Below, one piece after another: positions 15,986-20,441 of a stretch of 22,248 nt of DNA. The stretch is from a virus. Made by a program: the position numbers and the translations under genes. Each line of letters opens with the position of its first letter. Within the stretch, counting starts at the first letter, position 1. The notes beneath the pieces are model-generated. The model was given only the letters and a program-made list of their open reading frames with translations. It had not been told where the DNA came from and did no database searches. The DNA lies in the IMG/VR virus record IMGVR_UViG_3300037339_000070, positions 1 to 22,248 of that record; one strand, 5' to 3'.

Positions 15986-17636
15986 AGTTAAAATTGGGAA
16001 CAAGTATGGTTCTTGGTTAGTACAGGAAGGCCCCACACGGGGTAAAAAGTATTACTGTGTATGTTTGTCTTGTGGAAAGACAGCTAAGTATGTTAAAGGC
16101 TATGACCTATTAAATGGTCGTACAACTACTTGTAAAAGCTGTGCTACTAAGCTGCGCAGAGAAACTCACGGTATGTCTAACTCTTTGGAATATAATACGT
16201 GGGTTCACCTAAATCAGCGTTGCTATAATCCAAAGAATAAAGACTACAAGAACTATGGTGCTAGAGGCATAGAGGTTTATCCTCTATGGAGAACTAGTTT
16301 TGAGTCCTTTTATATGATGGTAGGTCCTCGTCCCAATCCTACCGATACAATTGAAAGAATTGACTATAATAAGGGCTACTTTCCTGGGAACGTAAAATGG
16401 GCTTCAAGACAAGATCAGGTTTTAAACAAATGCTTTCATCCCGAAACGCCTCTGTTGCTACATTCAGGTGGAGTAAAGCTTGTTAAAGACATAGTAGTAG
16501 GGGATAAGTTAATGGGACCAGACTCATTGCCCAGAACAGTGCAAGAAGTTACTACAGGCTATGGAGAACTTTATAGTATAGAACAGAAGCGAGGAATGCC
16601 TTATGTTGCTAATGGTTCTCATGTTCTTGTATTAAGAAATCGTCATTCTGAAACAGAAATTGAATGTTCTGTTGATGATTATTTGAATAGGTTTAAATCT
16701 TTTAAGTATGATCATCAACAGTTTTCTGTAGAAGTACATTATCCTGAGCGCTATACTCCTTTAGACCCTTATTTGTTTGGGTTATGGCTTGGGGATGGTA
16801 GAAAGGCTACTACATGTTTTCGTATTATAACAATGGATCAAGAAATAGTGGAGTTTTTATCTAGTTTTGCTGTTTCTAACAATCTTAAGTTAAGTAAGTA
16901 TGAGAAACTTGGAAAATGTAACGAATGGGGATTAGTGAAAACCTCAGGCAGGACTAATCCTTTGTTAGCTCCTCTCAGAGAGTCCGTTAAATCCTGGGAT
17001 TCTTATATGTTTAACTCTACTGAGAATAGATTAAAGTTCTTAGCAGGGATAATGGATAGTGATGGATATTGGTCTGATGATCACCACCACTATATTCTGA
17101 ATTGGAAACATAAAGAGTGGATACATAAGGTGTATTTGTTAGCTAGGTCTTTGGGGTTTGCTTCTTCCCCTCCTCGCTCTCGTAATAAAGGGCAATATTA
17201 TCAGTTATTGATAAGCAGAGTTAGTGTTGCTGGCGCTCCTCCATGTTTGGTACCTCACAAGAAGCCTAGGACCTATTCAAAATACAGAAGTCTACGTTCT
17301 CCTATTAATATTACTAGTGTAGGAATTGATAAGTTTTATGGTATTACTGTTGGTGAAGATAATAGGTTTTTATTAGAAGACTGTACTGTAGTTCATAATA
17401 GTGATAATATATACCTTGAAATAGGTGGAGTTTCTAAGACTGTTTCTCAATGGGCTGAAGAGGCTCCAGTTTCTGGCTTTACTATATACAAGAGAATTAA
17501 TAGAGGATGGCTAGAAAAGTATGGTGCATATAAAACAGTATTTACCCCCTCAGCAGCCAGCTTGGGGACAGCAGCCTCCTTGGGTAGTAATACAACCCAA
17601 GATGACGAAGAAGCAGAGGAAGATGATCCAAGCTAA
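15975..17636 (+). CDS. HNH/AP2-type homing-endonuclease-like protein interrupted by an intein
   Basis: The frame gives 553 residues. Residues 153-475 are an intein, so the spliced product is about 230. The N-terminal extein carries a zinc ribbon (C30, C33 with C53, C56), then HGMSNSLEYNTW, QRCYNPKNKDYKNYGARGI, GPRPNPTDTIERIDYNKGY and NVKWASRQDQ. This is the pattern of a widespread phage family annotated as HNH/AP2-domain homing-endonuclease-like proteins (usual form DRID-GNY-PGNCRWAT). The C-terminal extein (GGVSKTVSQWAEEAPVSGFTIYKRINRGW) is the family's helix-turn-helix end. The only plausible start is TTG 15975, since a stop lies just upstream and no other start precedes the zinc ribbon. 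Acidic residues at the extreme end (DDEEAEEDD) overlap the next gene. Activity of the extein is unproven. Confidence 0.85.
   Translation: METEVKIGNKYGSWLVQEGPTRGKKYYCVCLSCGKTAKYVKGYDLLNGRTTTCKSCATKLRRETHGMSNSLEYNTWVHLNQRCYNPKNKDYKNYGARGIEVYPLWRTSFESFYMMVGPRPNPTDTIERIDYNKGYFPGNVKWASRQDQVLNKCFHPETPLLLHSGGVKLVKDIVVGDKLMGPDSLPRTVQEVTTGYGELYSIEQKRGMPYVANGSHVLVLRNRHSETEIECSVDDYLNRFKSFKYDHQQFSVEVHYPERYTPLDPYLFGLWLGDGRKATTCFRIITMDQEIVEFLSSFAVSNNLKLSKYEKLGKCNEWGLVKTSGRTNPLLAPLRESVKSWDSYMFNSTENRLKFLAGIMDSDGYWSDDHHHYILNWKHKEWIHKVYLLARSLGFASSPPRSRNKGQYYQLLISRVSVAGAPPCLVPHKKPRTYSKYRSLRSPINITSVGIDKFYGITVGEDNRFLLEDCTVVHNSDNIYLEIGGVSKTVSQWAEEAPVSGFTIYKRINRGWLEKYGAYKTVFTPSAASLGTAASLGSNTTQDDEEAEEDDPS
16431..17399 (+). 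mobile_element. Intein with LAGLIDADG endonuclease, inserted in an endonuclease-like gene
   Basis: This is a 323-residue in-frame insertion. It begins at Cys153 (CFHPETPLLL, block A) after QDQVLNK and ends KFYGITVGEDNRFLLEDCTVVHN, with block F and block G, the penultimate His and terminal Asn, before Ser+1 (SDNIYLEI). Block B is ANGSHVLVL. Two LAGLIDADG motifs are present, LFGLWLGDG (267-275) and FLAGIMDSDG (355-364), each with its acidic metal-binding residue, so it is a full homing-endonuclease intein. Removal joins QDQVLNK to SDNIYLEI, restoring the usual continuous Q--NR-NN---Y region of the host family. The sequence shows no disabling changes, so splicing and homing should both be possible. 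Confidence 0.93.
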
Positions 17637-18072
17637 TAGTAAGATAGATACTGTTGTATGCCATGCCTGTGCTGGATACTTTACCCCTTCTGGTCTTAGA
17701 ATGCATATGGGAAGTGAAAAGTGCAGGTTGGCAACAATAGCTAAACCTATGAAGGAAGCTGTTACTAAGGAATATAGTAAAAGACGGGCTATAGGAAAGC
17801 ACCCAATAGTTAAGAACGTGGCCTTAGCTCTTAAAAGAAGGAACCTAGAGACGTTATGCGCTCTTGAGCTGGCACCTACAAAACTTATGCACACCGACAT
17901 TGACTGTTCTATTCTAGAACAGTATTGGGTCAGTGAGTGGGTATACCGTATCTGGGAGAGATACAATAAAAGTGGATATACCAGACAGGCTTATGTACTT
18001 TTAGAGAACCTTAGCACTTTGTCTGTACAAGATAGAGAAAGTGAGATAGGTTTGCTTTTGTTGCAGATGTAG
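17602..18072 (+). CDS. C2HC zinc-finger protein of unknown function
   Basis: I place the start at ATG 17602 (MTKKQRKMIQANS), giving 156 residues. ATG 17623 is an alternative with AGAGGA very close upstream. A longer reading from 17521 adds only a Pro/Gln-rich frame-shifted copy of the preceding gene's tail. The N-terminus is basic and is followed by a single zinc finger, CHACAGYFTPSGLRMHMGSEKC (C-x2-C-x12-H-x5-C), of the C2HC type that usually binds nucleic acid or a protein partner. The rest is basic and helical (KEYSKRRAIGKHP, ALKRRNLETL) with a Trp/Tyr-rich end (QYWVSEWVYRIWERY). It sits beside two nuclease-like genes, so a DNA-linked role is plausible. Confidence 0.75.
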   Translation: MTKKQRKMIQANSKIDTVVCHACAGYFTPSGLRMHMGSEKCRLATIAKPMKEAVTKEYSKRRAIGKHPIVKNVALALKRRNLETLCALELAPTKLMHTDIDCSILEQYWVSEWVYRIWERYNKSGYTRQAYVLLENLSTLSVQDRESEIGLLLLQM

Positions 18073-18080
18073 AGGGTGAT

Positions 18081-18584
18081 ATGGTAGATTCTCGGGATAA
18101 AGGGGCTAGGGGGGAGCGTAAAGCTCTTAAACTATTGGAGAAGTGGTGGGGCTCTGACTTTGCCAAGACGCCCAGCTCAGGGGGGTTCAAGACCAAGAAG
18201 TTTAGGCAGGAATGGAACTCAGAGGGGGACATTGTAACCCCAGATAAGACCTTTCCTTTTGCTGTTGAGGTTAAATGGTGGGAAGGCTGGTCCTTAGACC
18301 AGATTCTAACAGCCCCCAAAACGAGTATATGGAGCTGGTGGGAGCAAGCTAAAAGGGAGACTTCAGAGGGTAGATTTACCCTTTTAGTCTTTAAAAAGAA
18401 CCGTCAGGACTTCTTTATGATGACTAAAGAAGAGGAGAAGCATACCCCTTACCAGGCAGAGTTCACAAAATCTGCTAGAATACGAGTCTTGGACAGACAA
18501 GAGGGCTTTGTCTATGTTAGGCTATTTAAGGATTTGTTGAAGGAACCCACCGAGCTATGGGCACGAAAACTAAGAAAGAGCTAG
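18081..18584 (+). CDS. PD-(D/E)XK nuclease, probable Holliday-junction-resolvase type
   Basis: This 167-residue protein has the compact layout of a PD-(D/E)XK nuclease: an N-terminal helix with KGARGERKALKLL (the conserved Glu), a GD dyad in EGDIVTPD (the metal-binding Asp), and the E-x-K element in FAVEVKWWEGW. A serine-glycine run (AKTPSSGGFKTKKF) lies between the helix and the core, as in Hjc-like archaeal/phage resolvases. In a phage with RecA and SbcCD it would be expected to cut branched DNA before packaging, as T4 gp49 does; the exact substrate is not readable from sequence. GAGGGTGAT stands just before the ATG. It overlaps the small zinc ORF that follows by 28 bases. Confidence 0.78.
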   Translation: MVDSRDKGARGERKALKLLEKWWGSDFAKTPSSGGFKTKKFRQEWNSEGDIVTPDKTFPFAVEVKWWEGWSLDQILTAPKTSIWSWWEQAKRETSEGRFTLLVFKKNRQDFFMMTKEEEKHTPYQAEFTKSARIRVLDRQEGFVYVRLFKDLLKEPTELWARKLRKS

Positions 18585-18664
18585 AGGCTCAGATACCTAA
18601 ATGCCCTGCTTGTGGTAAGATTCTACTTATATGTAAGTGCCAGGAGAACCAGATCGAGAAATGA
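18557..18664 (+). CDS. 35-residue zinc-knuckle micro-protein
   Basis: The frame ATG 18557 to TGA 18662-18664 encodes a lysine-rich N-terminus (MGTKTKKELEAQ), then a compact cysteine cluster: IPKCPACGKILLICKCQ, with C-x2-C and C-x-C, a minimal zinc knuckle. AAGGA at 18540-18544 is a possible, somewhat distant, ribosome-binding site. The end overlaps the epimerase-like gene start as ATGA, the standard junction in this operon. The organised cysteines and the ATGA junction make a real gene likely despite the small size. Function is unknown; such knuckles often bind nucleic acid or a partner protein. Confidence 0.55.
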   Translation: MGTKTKKELEAQIPKCPACGKILLICKCQENQIEK

Positions 18665-19434
18665 GTGTGAAAGGTCGCACTAGATTCTCTGTGTCTGGGA
18701 CGCACCCCTTACTGGGTCTTGTAAGAAATCACTTTATACATAAAGGGTTTGCTCTAGTACCCTGGGACGACCAGTATGACTTTTGTCTAATTGGTGCAGA
18801 GATAGAGAAAGAGCGGCATCCTCCTTTAGCGCAGCTAGAGTTACAAAAGATGCAGGTAGGCTACAAGCCTGTATTACTTTTGTCGTCTTCTAAGGTATAT
18901 TGCGGCTATCAGGATAAAGCTGTTCTGAATGAGAGCATAAGTTGTATAGACGACAGATTTACAGAGGTTGCCACTAGAAGTGCTGCAGTTTATGCTATAG
19001 CAGCTGAGCATCTATTCTGTTTGGATAGTTGTCTTGCCATTCGCCCCTTTAACGTATATGGCCCGGACATAACGTGGGGTATAGTGTATAATACTATCGG
19101 TGCTTCACGCAGAAAGGAGAACATTTTATATTCTCCTACTGTTTATCCCCACTTCACCACTTCCTTTATCCATCAAGATGATTTTCTAAAGGCTATTGAT
19201 AAGCTTTTAGAAAGAAAGGCTAAAGGTGTGTTCAATGTAGGCTCTCCTGAGAGAGCTAGCTATGTATACTTAGTTCAGAACGTTTGGAAGTTTGTTAATG
19301 GGGACTTACTTTTGCCTACTTTATTAGTAAGTAATACTTATTGTGATGGCTATCCTTCTCTGGAAAAGCTAGAGCAACAAATAGAATGGCTCCCTAAAAC
19401 GTCGTATAGATCTGGTGTATTTAAAATGCTATAG
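18661..19434 (+). CDS. SDR-type sugar epimerase/dehydratase-like protein, active-site residues degenerate
   Basis: The ATGA start at 18661 gives 257 residues; a GTG at 18637 would only lengthen it into the preceding gene. The fold resembles NAD-dependent epimerases: FSVSGTHPLLGLVRNHFIHKGF at the N-terminus corresponds to the GxxxxxG nucleotide loop, PVLLLSSSKVYCG to the catalytic Ser strand, LAIRPFNVYGP to the RPFNVYGP motif, and SFIHQDDFLKAI with GVFNVGSPE to the C-terminal segments. The Y-x-x-x-K dyad expected before AAEHLF is not there: the region reads TRSAAVYAIAAE, which aligns Ala at both positions. The central region is also short against the usual ~310 residues. It may have lost catalysis, or act on another substrate. 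It follows the nuclease genes and precedes the promoter. Confidence 0.8.
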   Translation: MSVKGRTRFSVSGTHPLLGLVRNHFIHKGFALVPWDDQYDFCLIGAEIEKERHPPLAQLELQKMQVGYKPVLLLSSSKVYCGYQDKAVLNESISCIDDRFTEVATRSAAVYAIAAEHLFCLDSCLAIRPFNVYGPDITWGIVYNTIGASRRKENILYSPTVYPHFTTSFIHQDDFLKAIDKLLERKAKGVFNVGSPERASYVYLVQNVWKFVNGDLLLPTLLVSNTYCDGYPSLEKLEQQIEWLPKTSYRSGVFKML

Positions 19435-19440
19435 TATTGC

Positions 19441-19490
19441 TTGTGTGGTAATTACATACATGGTATACTAATTCATAAATATGGTATAAT
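19441..19490 (+). promoter_or_regulatory. Tandem extended -10 promoter elements before the virion module
   Basis: The 74-base gap between the epimerase-like gene and the next CDS holds two elements of the form TG-N-TATAxT: TGGTATACT (19461-19469) and TGGTATAAT (19482-19490). The word ATGGTATA recurs exactly 21 bases apart, two helical turns. The first has TTGTGT at 19441-19446 as a possible -35, with 17 bases between the hexamers. The second has no -35 but a perfect extended -10. The gene downstream starts at 19509. This is the only gap with such a signal and it marks the start of the structural genes, so it is a credible sigma-70-type promoter. The doubled motif could also be a regulator site. 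Confidence 0.6.
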
Positions 19491-19508
19491 AGGTGTTTCT
19501 GGGAATAT

Positions 19509-19925
19509 ATGGATTCCACTAACTATGTTCTAGCTGACTCTTTGTCTGTGGCTACTGAGGGTCTTTTAGATGAAAATATAGGGATTAGTGTATTAGGGTG
19601 GGTTGTCCGAGTAGAACAAGAAGATTCTAAAGTCACCATTCCTTTAGGTCCTTTATTGGTTGACTCTCTTAGGGAGTGGTGGGTTAGAAAGTATTTCTTC
19701 GAAGAACCAGTTGGAGAGTACGAGTTAGATGGCCCCTTTAGGTACGACCACGCTAGAACAAAAGCTCGTGACCTAAGTAGAGAGAATGAGTCTGGACTTA
19801 CAGAACTAGTAGTATTTGAAGACAATATACTTTACGTAGCTGCTACTTATTTACGTGGGAAGAAACGATATCAGGGTCTTAGAGCTTACCAAGCGGCCCT
19901 TAACGCTTTACCACCAAGTTTATAA
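19509..19925 (+). CDS. Hypothetical protein, first gene of the virion module
   Basis: I do not recognise this 138-residue protein. It is the first gene after the promoter, with a GGGA a few bases before the ATG. The composition suggests mixed alpha/beta: ISVLGWVVRVEQEDSKVTIPLGPL early on, then a Trp-rich helix (REWWVRKYFFEEP), and a positively charged C-terminal helical stretch (RGKKRYQGLRAYQAALNAL). I see no signal peptide, membrane segment or zinc motif. Its place directly before short virion-like proteins and a fibre gene suggests a structural or assembly role, by context only. Confidence 0.8.
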   Translation: MDSTNYVLADSLSVATEGLLDENIGISVLGWVVRVEQEDSKVTIPLGPLLVDSLREWWVRKYFFEEPVGEYELDGPFRYDHARTKARDLSRENESGLTELVVFEDNILYVAATYLRGKKRYQGLRAYQAALNALPPSL

Positions 19926-19937
19926 AGGTATTTTAAC

Positions 19938-20201
19938 TTGGCCAAGATCTTAATAGGAAGAACTTTAAACTCTACTACAGATTCAGTTACAACTGAACAG
20001 GGGATTGGTTCTACTCCTTGGAGTGTAGCTGAACAAAATGTTTTGGTTCCAGAGCAATATGATTATATTGAACTTGGATATGCTGCTGACTTAGTGACCT
20101 CCGCTACCTATAAGCTAGGTGGACCTGCTGGAACTGTTGTGGCGGTTTTAGCTCTTACTTATGATGTTAACTCTAACTTAGAGACGGTGACTAGAACATA
20201 A
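19938..20201 (+). CDS. Small virion-associated protein, TTG start
   Basis: The 87-residue product starts at TTG 19938, the only start before the conserved N-terminus MAKILIGRTLNSTTDS, with TAAAGG at 19922-19927 upstream. The segment YDYIELGYAADLVTSATYKLGGPAGTVVAVLAL followed by LETVTRT is a pattern I associate with a common family of short beta-rich proteins in phage tail/fibre regions, which follow the same Y-Y-I-x-L-x-Y and V-Y-K-x-G-G arrangement. It is probably a minor structural or fibre-adaptor protein. The end overlaps the next ATG (ATAATG). The assignment rests on pattern memory and context. Confidence 0.7.
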   Translation: MAKILIGRTLNSTTDSVTTEQGIGSTPWSVAEQNVLVPEQYDYIELGYAADLVTSATYKLGGPAGTVVAVLALTYDVNSNLETVTRT

Positions 20202-20416
20202 TGGCTTCTAAGTTTGTTTTCAATCCTTTTACTGGAAACTTTGATGTTGTAACAACAGCCGCTAACGTTTGTCCTATTGTGGGGAACTGGCCTATTTACG
20301 CTGACGAAGATGGAGCCTTGAGAATAGCTCCGTTATTGCTCACTTCTGAGGAAAACTGCATTACCTCTATTAATGGTGACCTAATTTATGCAGTTGACCC
20401 ATACATAGTCCCTTGA
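20201..20416 (+). CDS. Short virion protein with NPFTG start motif
   Basis: The product is 71 residues and begins MASKFVFNPFTGNFDVV. The N-P-F-T-G-x-F-D sequence recurs at the start of many short phage tail-fibre-region proteins, where it probably forms a docking strand. The rest has a Trp-containing segment (VGNWPIYADEDGALRI) and ends in DPYIVP without charged tail. It is placed between the short beta-rich protein and the long fibre gene, with a one-base overlap upstream and 25 bases downstream that hold only the next ribosome-binding site. A structural role is likely from position and motif. Confidence 0.68.
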   Translation: MASKFVFNPFTGNFDVVTTAANVCPIVGNWPIYADEDGALRIAPLLLTSEENCITSINGDLIYAVDPYIVP

Positions 20417-20441
20417 CCCCTGTTATTTAGGAGAGATTTGA

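Noticed and set aside
17521-17601. Longer N-terminus for the zinc-finger gene
   Set aside because: The added Pro/Gln-rich stretch is just another frame of the preceding endonuclease tail. Later ATGs fit the operon's usual short overlaps.
18637-18660. GTG start for the epimerase-like gene
   Set aside because: It adds eight unremarkable residues inside the 35-residue zinc ORF. The ATG at 18661 forms the ATGA junction seen throughout this operon.
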